Positions 1-13,300 of a stretch of DNA of 64,000 nucleotides are shown piece after piece. The stretch spans positions 7,240,001-7,304,000 of the forward strand of contig NC_044581.1 of NCBI RefSeq assembly GCF_901933205.1. The letters run 5' to 3'. The notes beneath the pieces were generated by a model. It worked only from the letters and a program-made list of their open reading frames with translations, did no database searches and was not told the origin of the DNA. How positions within the stretch are numbered: position 1 is the first letter of the stretch; the number at the start of each line of letters is the position of its first letter. The position numbers were made by a program, and so were the translations under genes. This stretch comes from Camarhynchus parvulus. Taxonomy: Eukaryota > Chordata > Aves > Passeriformes > Thraupidae.

Positions 1-1256
1 CTTGGAGCTTGGCACAGGTAACTTGCCCTCTCCACGTCTGCAGGACCTCAGAGCATTTCTACACTCACCAGAGCAACAAGTGCTCCTGCAGGTACATGGA
101 AGCCAGCCCAGACACAAACTCAGGTGCAGACATTTAACTCCCACACACACACACAGTGTGAAGTTTCTACCTCCTTACAAAATTGTGATGATGCTTCCAA
201 TGCCTCCTGCATGCCCATGTGTTTATTAGCCTTTCTTCTCTTCCCTCCTACACTCTTTGCGTTTGTTCAATGTGTTTAATGTCTACTGTAGCTCTCCCTG
301 CATGCACATGCCTGCAGCCCCCATTCTCACTCCAAATTCTTCCACGTGGGGGCAATAAGGAAATGGACTAATAGCATTTGTTATTCTTTAGCCTTTGGGG
401 ACACCACACCACATGCACAGCAAACCTGACACCTGTCACAACATCTTCATTCACAGCAGCCAAAAGGGAGCTCCTGGCCTACTCTGAAGTCTACAGAGCT
501 TCATCAGGCACAGAATTCTTGTAGCTTGCAACAGTCTTGGAGCACAGGAAGAGGACTAAGAAGAAGTCTGCTCACCACAGAATGGCTGGGAGCCTACATT
601 TCTTATACAGCTATAGAATACCAAGACAGTTTTACTTGTAGTGGGGGAGTTCACTGACATTGTGGTAACTTTCCCTCCTCTTGGTTTTTCCAGACATTTC
701 AGCTACAAAGGGAACCTCACACAAATGCCCATCTCATCTTCCCCATCTTGCAGAAGTCTCTCAGCCACTGGCAGCAGCAGTTATGAGAGGAAACAGAGGA
801 GATGCAAAATCCAGGAAAGCAACAGGCACCTTCAAAGGTGGAGTTCAGGATTTAGCATAATGTGATCTCTTCCTGACCACCCATTTCCCCCCTTGTTAAT
901 GGGAGAACATGAAAAGCCTCTCTAGCTAATTGTGCAGGGCTCCTCCAAACAGTTATCCATGTTCCCAACAAACCCCCTGTGTTCTGAGTCCCCAGCAGAC
1001 TGACGTAATTGTGGTGCAAATGCCACTGATGGGCGTGGCAACAAACAGCAGGACAGGGATCTGTTCAGCTCACAGAAACACTACAACCCAATAAATACCA
1101 CACCCCTAGAGACCACAGCCACAAAACACAGAGGACACCTATGGAAATTTCATGTGAGAATGAACATACATCAATGACAGGGAATTTGCTGTCTGGAGAG
1201 TTAAATAAAGGATATTAGGAGTGGCCAAGCAAACCCCAGATAAATGGTTCCATTAC
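1..1256 (-). other. PLEKHG4 intron, open at left edge
   Basis: No exon of PLEKHG4 is recognised here; the expected next exon of the Sec14-like domain should be off the left edge. It contains a (CA)7 run at 142-155 and otherwise unique-looking sequence. Confidence 0.6.
142..155. repeat. (CA)7 run
   Basis: Seven CA dinucleotides in PLEKHG4 intron sequence. Confidence 0.9.
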
Positions 1257-1343
1257 CTGTCCTGCTGGTGGCTTCTCCATCCGAAAAGTCAGATCTTTTT
1301 CAACCAGAAGCAGGACTCCATGAATACAGTGAGGATCCATCTC
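1257..1343 (-). CDS. PLEKHG4: PLEKHG4 exon, Sec14-like domain part 3
   Basis: This is an 87-bp phase-0 exon; acceptor GTTGTAG|GAG, donor GGACAG|GTAATG. It encodes [19 protein letters not shown] followed by RMEKPPAGQ. This corresponds to the human segment around VYQVLLVGSTLLKEVPSGL, with VLLLVEK closer to the PLEKHG4/4B family consensus. It is too short to appear as a long open frame. The following exon was not recognised in positions 1-1250. Confidence 0.85.
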
Positions 1344-4300
1344 CTACAACAGAACAGAGCACAAATCCATTAGTGATCTGTCTTGGATACTAAGGAGAAT
1401 GTACCACACCAGGTTCATAGAAAGTTTGCAATTAATCCTTCAAAGGCATCTACAAAGCCTGGAAGGCAGTCACCAGAAATTAAGGAAGGTCTATAAAGTA
1501 CCAAGGTGATGTCTTTAAGGTAGTTTACTTCAGATCAACTAGTCTTGCGATATTTAAGGAAGCAATGGAAAAGGTCAGGTGTTGGCTGTACTAAAGAAGC
1601 TCTGCCTTCTGCACAGGGAAGTGAATCAGGGAAAAAAAAAAAAAAACAAAACAGAACTTTAAAAAAAACTAAACCAAAAACCATGTTCTGTGTCCAAGTT
1701 TTTTCCTGATAACTTTCCTGGTTACTTCACCTCACTGAAAGGAAGTGGCTTTCCCCCCTCCACCCCTAATCCAGTGCCAAAAACATCATCTTGTCTCTAC
1801 TTACTGCCAATTTACAGTCAAGTACTTGCATCCTGTTTCTACTGTTAAACTGACAGAAATTCCAAACACAAGGGATGTTTGGCAGCTGTAGTTCAAACTC
1901 AGTGATCCAGGAGCAGCTCTCCCATTATAGAAGCATTCTGCAGGGAAGTGAGAAACAGGCAGAGAGAGCAACAGTAGGAAGAGGGAAGCATGGCAGAAAG
2001 ATCCAGACCATGGAGACAGGACTCCCTACATATGTGATGCCTGGATCAGGAAAGCAAGGAGAAGAGCCATTTAAGCTGTTGTGCCACATGATTAAACAAG
2101 AGCCATCCCATTTTGAGGTTTCCTATGCGGTCTTTGCCTCTGCGAAGATCTCAGGAATTGTCAAGCAACAAATCCTTTATGATGTTGCTCGAGCTGGAAG
2201 GAACCTGCCACACAGCAGGTCACAACAGCAAAGGAAACTTGCTTAAATAAACAACTCCAGCAGTGAGCAGGGTTAAATATCTGCCAGGAGAAGCAGAGCC
2301 AGAGAGAAGTGGACCAACAGAGACTGAATGACCTAACCTGACACTGGGCCCAGTTCAGCAATTAAGAAACAAGGCAAACACAAGGAGCCCAAATTCTGCA
2401 AGTGAAAGTAGCAGCAGAGATCCCAGAACAGAGGAAAAAGGCCTTTCTCTCATCCAGTCCTAAACCATGATTCTTTTAAACAGACAGCGAAAAAATCTCA
2501 ACTGAAATACCCTCCAAAACCATGAGAGGTCTCTAAATTGTAAATTTCTCCAGTGAATTATTCACACTTTCACTGTTATTTAAACACTGATTAAAAGGCC
2601 AAAAAGGATTTATTGCATAATTAGGCTGCAATCAGGTAAATACTGAAGAGAGGATGGGGAGATATTACAGCTGTATCACCAGCTCTGAGTTTATCTGCTA
2701 GAAAGTACGGAAGGAAGAAGACTGGACACAGCTTAAAGACTGATGATGGTACTAAACAAATTTTTTCTTACACAATCCCTCTTCTATGCCAACAGTCACA
2801 AGATGTACAATATGAGTGAGGGATAAAGGTAGTGATGGTGTAACAAGAGGTTACAATAGCCAAAACATTCATTTGTTTGTTACTCCTGAAATAGAAACTG
2901 AAAAACCATTCACAAATAAAGCTGTCAAGGGAAAAGTTCAAGGTTTTCCAACTCAAGAAGAAATTGCATTTCCAAAGAAATCAAGTACTTTTCACCACAT
3001 TTTTTAATTTAAACAGCTGAAGATTAGTCAGTCTCATCTACCACTGATGGAGCAATCCAAAGACTGAAACAGTTTAGCAGGAGCATCTCAGGAGACAAGC
3101 AGAGCTAGGAACAGCAGAATGCCACTTGAGGAAGCTTCCCTGCAGCTTTATGCACAATCTCATCTTTCCTAACAAAACCAACTTTATGAAAGCAAAGAAA
3201 CAAGAATTTCACACATATAAGTGAACTCTTCACCTCCCAAAACAGGTATAGTTTGGACAGCATAGAATAGAGGGGCATCAATAGGAGTTCAGAAAGCACC
3301 AGGGTAAATACAGAGCCTTTTATTACTATTCCCTTTAAACAGAATTAGATACTTTTTCCAATGTTTCTCAGACTGAAGTTCCAGTTTTCTGGCTTCCTGC
3401 TCCAAATGGAAACCCATGGCCAGACTTAACAACACTGGCACAGTCTGAAGCACAGGCTGCCAGGAATGTTTGCACAGAGGGGAAGAGTCCCCAGACACCT
3501 AGGTCAGTCTCTAAGTGACCACTCCAATGGAGCAGCAGGGGTTCCCTGTCTTTAACGTGAGACCAAGTTCCTCTGCACTTCTGCACTAAGTGAGAATGCA
3601 AATACACCTCTTGAACAGAAAGGTTTGCACAGAACTCCTCTGCTCTCAAATGCTAAATTGACTCTTCCCAACCCAACACACAAACACAGCCAATTACAGG
3701 ATTAAGTCTTCACACTGATATGGGAAATTCAAAAGAATCTCACTCTATTAAGACTCAGGCAGAGGGAAATCCCACAGATACTTGCTCACTGAAGCCAGGG
3801 CACACATTCCACTGTTCATGCCCTGTCTGCTCATTGAGCAAGGGATCAGTCTAGGACTTCTGAGCAAAGTTCCTCTTAAGAGCCGCCCTCCACAGCACAG
3901 AGCTTACTTGTGACAACCTGTAACCAAACATTACAGCATTTATCCTACAAAAATCCTTGCTCCAAAGCATCATTATGCAGTTTCCCACAGGAACAAGCCT
4001 GATCTATTCCTGCAACATGCACGCACTGTGCACTTCCCTTCACCTCCGCACAGAGCTGCCAGAGCTCCTCCTCCTTCTTCCTGAGATAACTCTGCAGCAG
4101 TTTTTTATTCTGCCCCACTCCCTCTGCTCTGGCTGCTGTCTGGGACAGAAAGATTTCTCAGCCACTCAACAGTGTAAAAAGAAAGGGGAAAAAATTATTG
4201 CAGAATACAACTGGCCCTACCCTGAAGACAGAAAGGACAACCTCCCACCAGTTTACCAGGTGGTTCTGGACAGAGCAACTGGCGGACTCCCAGTGCTGTA

Positions 4301-7300
4301 GGGAAAACTAACCTACAAGCACCCAAAGTTGCCTACTAGCACTTAATTCCAATCATGCATTCACTCTGGAAAGATGGAGAAATGGGAAGAAAGATTTCCT
4401 CAGGCTGACATACCCTGACCCAGGAACCTCTGCTTCCCAGGAGTCTCTCTAGGCTTAACAGACCCCAGCAGGAAGGGACTCTGCAATAGGGCATCTCATC
4501 TGTGCTTCCTCACTGTGAACCCTCTGCTGGGTTAGGAGGAAAACAGCCACTCAGAATTGAATAAGCAGTGCTGGACCTCAACATTAAACAGATTCCAGAA
4601 CATTATCACAGTAGGCTTCACAGAAACTATGTAAGTAAAATCCTGTATAAGGGGAGTGGTGGACAGCAGAGAAATGAGCTCTAGAGACAGTCTGCCAGAG
4701 ACAAGAAACACTGAGATGTGTAAGGGATTTCAGAAAGGACCCCAAGGAGGTGATCTGCACTGTGACCTTAGAGATGTAACATACAGTCTGTACCTCAGTG
4801 CAGTCACTGGCCAAGCTAATCCTGCTGCACTCCAGAACACTTAGCTTGCCTCACTGTAGTTACACTCCGTTTTCTGTATTACTCTATCCTTGTTCCAGAG
4901 CAGAGGAGAACATTTCCATGGGATTACAGAGTAAATGCTGAGGATCTTACTGGGACCAGGGATTACTCCTGTGCCATAACTAGGTGATGAGCTACCTGAA
5001 CAGGTCTCCTTTACAGAGTCTTCAGAAGAGTCAGTGTAAGGATCAAAAACCCATAAGCAGAGTAATCAGCTTTTGTAAACAATCAGAGTAATCAGTTACT
5101 GTTACCTAGAGCACACGCTTAGGTCCACCAATCTGTCTTGCAGCACATTAAACTCTGTTAACTAACTGTAGCACCACCCTGATAAGGAGGTGCTCAGAGC
5201 CAAACAGCCATCACAGCACAGCAAAAAGCTTTCCCCCCTCCCTTGTTTCAGAGGGGAAACTTAAGGTTAAAATGGCATTATTACCATGCTTGTATGAGAA
5301 TTGACACAGCCAGAACATGTTACTGATTTCCAAATCAGGCAACTAAGACTGCCATGCAACTTACATGGACAGTGAAATGCTCAAAAGCTTTAGCAAGCCC
5401 ACTGCCATGTGGGCACAGCATAAAAGACAACGTATTTCCTTGTTACCTCTGCAGAACTGAGCAGGGCACAGATTACTCCTTCACCACAGAGAATGAGCAC
5501 GCTGATAGAGCTCACAGCTCCACCCAGCCCAGGAAGCAGGAGGACAGACCTCTGAGTCAGACTCAACTCTCAGATGTGGCACTGAAGCACATAAACCACA
5601 GACATCAGCTTCATTAAAACATTGCCCTGTTCCAGTTTGCAGAGTTTGAGTCCTAAGAGACCTAAGCTCTGATTTAAAAGGAACACCTGCTTAAACAAGA
5701 TTAGTCATCACTACAACCCATCATCTCCCTGTCTTTCTAAGAGCAGCAGATAGTTTCTATCTGGGAGGGGGGGCAACACAACCCACTGGCTTCCCAAGTG
5801 ACTGATATGAAAGCCCTTGACCTGAAGCAATATAGAGTTACAGCACATCCGATTCTAATCATTCACTGACAGCCACATCAACAGCTGCACGTGCTTTTCC
5901 ACCTGGCATAGCAAGCAGTGTCCTTCCCTTCCCATGACAGCAGCAGAGGCCTCTCTCCCTCCCTTCTCTGTGGCAGGCAACAATCCCTGCACATTCCATA
6001 CACCCCCTCAGTGCAGGGGACAACTCCTCCAAGCAAGATAATTCATGACAGCATTGAGACTTGGGTATGGGCTGCTCTCAGCACTGAGATGAAAGCAAAT
6101 TTGGAGGGGTGGGGAGGGGTGTTCTCCCCTAACTCAGACTCACTTATGTTTTTTGCTTTGTCTGCAGTCTGGCAAGTCCAGGTCATCCTCCTAAAGCAGG
6201 GCTGGGTGCATATCTCCACCTCCCAAAGCCAACTGAAAGCCAGGTGGCAGATGGAGACAAAAGCAGCAGATGGAGATGTAACATCCAACCATGCCAGCAA
6301 GGCAGCCAGTGCTCCTCTGCCCAGGCTCGGGGCTCACCTGCAACATGCTGAAGGCCTTGAAGAGAGCAGGAACGGGAGAACAGCGACGAGCATCCACAAG
6401 AACAGTCAGACCCAAAGCCTGACATTCTGGTCTGCAAGGACAAAGATAAAAAGGTCACCTTTGTCACCAATGAAAATTAACAAGACTATAGAAACAGAAC
6501 CTGTAGTCATGGCAGGGTGAAAAAAAACCCCAGTACATTATGGCTTTAAAACAACAGGAACTAATTGGCCACCTTCTCCTAAACCAAATATATACACAGA
6601 AACCACCAGATAATTGCTCTGGTTTTACCTTTGCCGTATGATTCTATGACTTCCACCCAATTTCCCATTTCTCCTATTCCTAGAATATGGGTCACTGATG
6701 GCAAAGGTGCTGATGCCCACTGGATAATCCACACAGGAAAACCAATTCTTAGTAATTGTGTTCAGAGACAAGCTTGGTTTCAGCCTCACTGTTTCAGGAG
6801 AGCAGCCAGTCTGGAGCAGACACAATGCCTACCTCATTAGAATCAGATTTGAAGGGAGAAGCAATAAGAAACAAAGTATGAGTTTCTCATGGATTAAGCC
6901 TGCTCCCCTTATTAATGGTTTAAAGGCCTCAAAAAAACCACTGTCAGAATTGCTTTGCCTCTTCTTATTTAATCATATAAAAGTGAAAAATAGTGATGAG
7001 CTGCGGAAGAAAAGTCTGTCATAGTGAAAGGAAGAGAAGCTCCAGCAAACTCCAGCCTGCAGACACAGGCTTTTTTCAGCCACACATCAGGCAGCCTCTC
7101 AACCCTTACAGATCCTCCCTCCCTCTCAGCTTGGAGGCCTGGCCCTAAAATATCATGTCACAACACTATCACCAAGCTGCTGCATGACTGCCCCATGATA
7201 GCTCCCAAATCCCATTTTCTGAACTAATGAAGGATAGCAAGAATGGCTTGGATTCATGGCAACACATGAAAACATTCAGTACATACCCAATTATATCACA

Positions 7301-10300
7301 CCATGTGCACAGAGCATATACAGAATAGGCAAAGTGCTTGCTGAACACAAGCCTGTTCACCCTAGCAGCAGATTCCCACCTGTGTAATTTCAGAACTGTC
7401 TGGACCAAGTGCCTAGGCCAATAAAGTCAACCTCCTTCCATTCCTGCCTCAATTCCCACCTCCAGGAAAGGCAAAGCAGACAGGGCAGCAGCTGTCTGCC
7501 CTGTCAGCCCAAGAGCATCACAAACCTTGGGATGCTGTGCAAGTACAGAAGGAGGCGTACAAGCTCAGTGGTGTTGCAGTGAGGGTTTAACCAGGCTGTG
7601 CTCCTTGTTGTTATTATGGCCACTGCACGTCCTGATTTGTCTCTTGTACCTGTAAAAAGAGGGGGGTGGAAATCACACAAGTCATTCAAAAGAGCCTGGT
7701 TCCAGCTCTGTATGCATCATATTCTCCCACAAGGACCCCACCACCTTCCTGGAAATCCTGCACAGAACTCAATATAGTGTATGCTGCAGATGGTAGGAGA
7801 CTATAAACACACTTCCAAAGTACCAAAATGCTGCCCCAGAGTGAAGCAGATGAGCTCAGCTTGTTTCTCTCATGGTAGTGTTAAATTTGTACTGCTGTCT
7901 TCCACCCAAACAGATGCTCTTCATAAATATGGCTGAAGTTGCCTAACAATAATCTTGAGAAAAGCAGAAATCTCATAAATTCAAGGTACAGAATCTCACC
8001 TTCACATTGCTGTCAGATGAGAGAATGCAGACAGGTCTGCAGAACATGCACTATGTTAGGAGAGTGGGCACAAGCAGCAGGCTGAGCCCAGAATGTACCC
8101 AGTCAGCTCCTGCAAGCAGAGCCCTGGAGCAAGAGCCCAGAGCTGCTCCTCAGAGGCTGCAGAGAGAACAGTCCAGGAACACACTCCTGCCTGCCTACAG
8201 CTCTGACAAAGGGCAGAGGCAGTGCTAGGCTTTCATTAGGTGCAGATCTTGCTCAGGATCTAGGATCTTGCTAGGATCTAGGGAATAGATACAGCACAGT
8301 ATGGGCAACCCAGCTGAGTTGTGATACACTCAAGAAGGAGAAATCCCTCTGCTTCAGTTAGCCAGGAAGGATAATGCTTCTCTGACACCCATTTCCCAAA
8401 AGCCCAAAGTCACAGCTTATCACAGGAGGAGAAGGACCTAACAGTGCCAGCTCTGGGATTATGTCCAGCCTCCTCTCCAGGTGCAAAAGCAGGGTAAAGA
8501 GCAGGTGGACACAGCACTGTGGAAAGTCAGAGCTGCTTCTGAGACTCAAAATCAGGCAGTACCCGCAGTGAGCCTGCTCGAGCAACTGGGAAAGTAAGTG
8601 ATTTGGGGAACAGGAGGGACAACACCTCTTTTGTGTGAAAAGTAATTCACAAGGACAGAAGCCACCTCCTGTCATACAAACAGTATAAGGATGGGGGGTG
8701 GGCAGAAATCCCAAGCACAAGACAAAAGCAGAGACTTAGTGAAATCTGTTTCTTGCTCTCCTCAACTTTGTTCCTACCACAGGAGATACTGTCCTGGACC
8801 ACTTCTCTCCCCCATCCCAGGGACGAGCATGAGAGCTGTCAGGTAAAACAGACACAGATGGACAGGCACAAGCATGGAAAGCTGCCCCAGTGTGATCTCC
8901 ATCTGTCACTTGGACATGACTTGAGTAAGGGCCACAGACACAGATGGACACCATTTTGAAGCAGGGCTTTCTGCCTCCCAGGGACCAAAACTGTGACACA
9001 GGCTTTCTCCTGCTAACAAAAATCTTTCATCATCACTGTGAGTCAGGAGGACTTCTATTACTCCTGAAATACTGTAGCCTGGATGCTGCATAATCAAAGA
9101 GATGGAAAGAAATTAGAAAAAGCTCATTAATATAATTTGTTTCATAAGCTAAGGGGATCATCACAAAATAAAATAAAAAACCAAAGCCCTCAATTACTGG
9201 AAAATGGCTCAATAAAAGCGTTTTGATTTTGAAGCAACATCTTCTGTCCATCAAGCAGGTTGGGCATCACCAGAATTTGATTAAACCTTGAACTTTCATC
9301 TAGTGGTCTGGGAATTGCCTGACCAGGTCAAAAAAGCAACTAGAGCCACCAGGGCTAGGTCTTCAACAGTGGCATAATCCAAAACTGAAACTATCCTGGA
9401 AGTTTCAGCTAACTACATCAGCTACTAGTTTATTACTTAGCTCTTGTTTACCATTCATTATAAAAGTTATTCCTTCTAATGTAATTGCTGTATCATTATC
9501 ACTGACTAACATAAAGCATTTAACTGAGTGGCGAGTATATTCCCTCAGGAGCGAGGATTGCCCACGGAAACCCCAAAGAGGCAGAGAGATCATTCAAATC
9601 TGATAGTGCTTTTACAGGAAACATAATTCCTTCCTTAGAGAAAAACTTGCTTGGAAGCAGTATCAGATCCAATCCTTGCTTCTTGTGGGCATCTGATATC
9701 CCTCCATCATATATTCAAATGTTTTTGTCTCATTTAACATTGGTATGTTATGATTGGAATCTGTGACAAAGGGAGCATTAGGTAACATGGTAAGGTTCCT
9801 GCAACAGCATGGACTGAGAGCTTCTCTGAAAGACCCTCTCTACTCCTGTAACTTTTTGGGCTGTTATATACAGCATAAAAATGTCCAAATTGATCAGAAG
9901 ATTAAAAATCCTCCTTTGGAATCTGTTGTAACAATTCATCTCCTAATGCAAAGTTACATGTAGGAGGAATGCACCATTACTCTGCCCTGCCCTTGGTTTT
10001 CCATTTCACCTTCTTCCAGAAACTGGAAAAGTTTTAACTCCCTTCTTCCTTCCTGGCACAAAGGTGATTTCACCTCTTTCTCAATCATCCTATGAGATAA
10101 ACAACCTGCCAGTCTCTTGTTGTAAGACACCCAGTTAAGTAACAAGAAAGGGCTGTATCCCTTCTCTGCATCACCTCTAATACTTACCATTTCCTTTTAC
10201 AATACAGCCCAAACTATTTCAGAGGCATCACCAACAAGTATACAGAGGTAAAAAAATCAGTCTCTTAATCTGTCTAGTTGTCTCCTCCCCTTTACACAGC

Positions 10301-13300
10301 TGAGGTCAAAATGGGGGGGGCAGTTGCCAAGCACCACCTGGGAGATGCCTGTGTTGCCTTTCTGCTCTCTTTCCCTACTCCTCCACACTGCACAGTCTGC
10401 CTGACCTCTTCTCTGAGGTTGGGCTCTCTGCCCAATTTTCAACTCGTACGTGGCCCCTGAGCCGATCAAATGCAGCTCCTCCTGCCCCACACTGAACAAC
10501 CCTCTGCTGGCTCTGAAAGGACAAGCCCACAGGGGCTCCTTACACAGAGCTGCCAAATGCTGCTTCTCACTAGAGAGGTAGCTCTTACTTCCTCTGCTTT
10601 ACTTCATGTTTGGTTAAACACAAAGACGTCTTGTGTGGGCCCTGTACCACCAAGAACCCTGGCTGCTCTGTCCAACAGCCTCAGCTTTGTTCACCCCTCT
10701 GCCAGTATTCATCCCATGCAGAAATTTTATCTGCAGCTATTTGATATTCATTGCTCTATCAGATGCAAACACTGAATAACATTTGACCTACAATCTGATT
10801 CTGGCAGAATAATTCTGAGAAGTTCTCCCTTGATAGCTGGTTTTGTCATCTGCTATTTAGCTACACTACCGTTCACCCTACAGGTTGCTCAGCCACTTCA
10901 CTGGGATATTCCTCTCAACACCATGTCTCATGAAATCGAATGTTTTCTAAAAATCTATTATATCTACGTGGCTACATTTAGTCAACCAAACTTCTAATTA
11001 CCAAGAATAAAACTGGTTTTCAAGAGTCCTGTCAAAGAGCATCTTCTACATTCCTATCCTTTAATTACCTAGCAAGTGAATCAAGTTCCTATTCTTCTGA
11101 CCAGGTCTGATGTTGGGCCCACCAGCCCATCATTAGCTGCATCCTCACTCTGCTCTTTTTGAACTCCCGGTATGAGCCCACAGATTTGGCATTTCTGACT
11201 CATACACACTCAGTTAACATTTTGAGACTCCTGAGAGCAAATTAACATTAATGGGAGGGAAGTTCTACTTCCTGTCCTGCCCATTCGGAAACTTCAGAGG
11301 ATTCAAGAAGTGGAACTTCTCAAGAGGTTTGGGGTGAAAGAAATAGAATTGGCACAAGCCTCCAGTGCTGCAGAAGGAGGCTCACCTCCCTTGCCCTCCT
11401 ACAAACCACATTTCCAAGACACATTCTGGCTCAGCTACTCACCAGGCAGGTAGGCAACTCCACTCCTGAGCACTTCTGGGTTCACATCCTTGACTATGGT
11501 AGGTGCAAAGTGACCACCCCAGGCAGTTCCAGAAGTTGGGGATGTCGGGGGAGTAACAGGAGGTGAAGTTTCCTCCAGGGCACTGCTTTTACTCGCTGGT
11601 TTCAACACACCTGTGCCAGCTGCCTCTTTTCTCATCTCTGTCTCTTTTGGCATCATCCCTGTAAGACAAGCAACAAACAGAAGCTCAAGCAAAGTTCCAC
11701 CCAAAAGATCACAGGTAAGTACCAGACTGGGGAGAGATGTGCTCCCAGCTCCAGCCCTCTGCAGCTCTTCCAGCCCTTTAGCCAGCAGCATGCATGTTCT
11801 AAAACTGGTTATAACATTAATACTACTGTAATTCTAAAAAAAGAAACCAATTTACTGTGAAGTTTGCAAAGTATAAAAGCTCAATTCAGATGGGGATTAC
11901 TGTAGTCAAAGTCCTTTTTAAAGGTAACATATCAAGCAGTACATGTCTGCTCACAGCCTGGAAGTCTGGCACACTGCAAGTCCCTGGCTGAGCTCCAGCA
12001 GCCTGAGCATGCTGAAGTGATAAACCAGCTTCTGACAGGGAGGGCTACTCCATCAGGACAGAATTACTCCCCCAACACCACTTTCAGATTAGTTCCTGAA
12101 AATATGAAGTCAACTGGAGGCTGACAAATCAGCTGGAAATTAGCCGAAGAGACCCTGTTCTCCTTGTCCAGCCTTTTTTAATTAACATTTAACTTGAAAG
12201 TCAGAAACACATTTAAAAAACACTGAAGAACAGGATGATTACACCAATCAGCTCCTGCTCAAGAACTGCAGAAAATGCTTCCTTTGTCTGACACCTCAGC
12301 TCTAAAGTACAAGTTATCAGAATCAGTTAATTCTAAAATTAAATATCTTGGCTACTACATGGAAACTAAGGCTAGTTCTATCAAGTTTCAATTTTCATGT
12401 AAAATTATCTGGAAAGAAGAAAATAAGTATTTACCCATGGGGAAGTATTATTCCCCATTTCCCAACATCACAAGAATTAGAAGCCAACAGTACATCTTCA
12501 ATGATAGATCTTTAGTATCCTAAGTGCACAACTAGGCTATCCCTGTGTTTGCAGAAAGCTATACTAAATAAAAGACTATACTTCACTCCAAAACCTGATA
12601 CTTCAGTATCTACCAACAAAAATATCAACATTTCTCCACGAAAATAAGAGTGAAATGTTTGCTTGCTCTGAAGTCAGACATTTTAATTGCTATTTAAAAT
12701 TTACTTCAACCATCCTACCCTCCTGCTGCATCAACAATGCTGACACTTGACTCAGTTTATTTACTAACAGATTCCAATACTTCATTAAAGAGCAGGACCA
12801 GGAACAAAGCAGTCCTTGAAGTGGCTTTCAATACAAGTTTTAGCAGTGAAGCTATTTACAGGTTGAAGCTTAGCCTGAACTGCTTTCAAAATTGCTAAAA
12901 TGGGTGAGAGAAGTGCCCTGAGCAGCATTGCTCACTGCAACAAATCATGCAGCAGTGGGGGAAACTAGGAGGAGCTCCAAGGCACTGCACCATCAAGGGC
13001 ATGATAGAAGAGCTGCTCATTCCTCTTTGGTAACACCACTGGTTGAGGAGCATCCCTGGGATCCAGCCTGGCATCTGCTGCATTTGGCCACATGAGCTGC
13101 TGTGATGGCTTTGGGGCTCTGCCCAGTTCTGGGCTGTACCAGAGCCCCACTCTGTTCCTAGGGCTACCTCAGCCTCCACTTCCCAGTGGTGCAAGAGGTC
13201 ATCCACTTCAGACAACACTGCTACATCTTCCTGAGCAGCTCTTTAGAGGGGCACAGATCTCCTGCAGAAAGGGTATCTTGAACATCACAGAGTCATGGAA

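Noticed and set aside
12895..13218. 107-codon minus-strand frame, possible processed pseudogene
   Set aside because: The residues look slightly protein-like but match nothing I know; no poly(A) tail or target duplication was seen.
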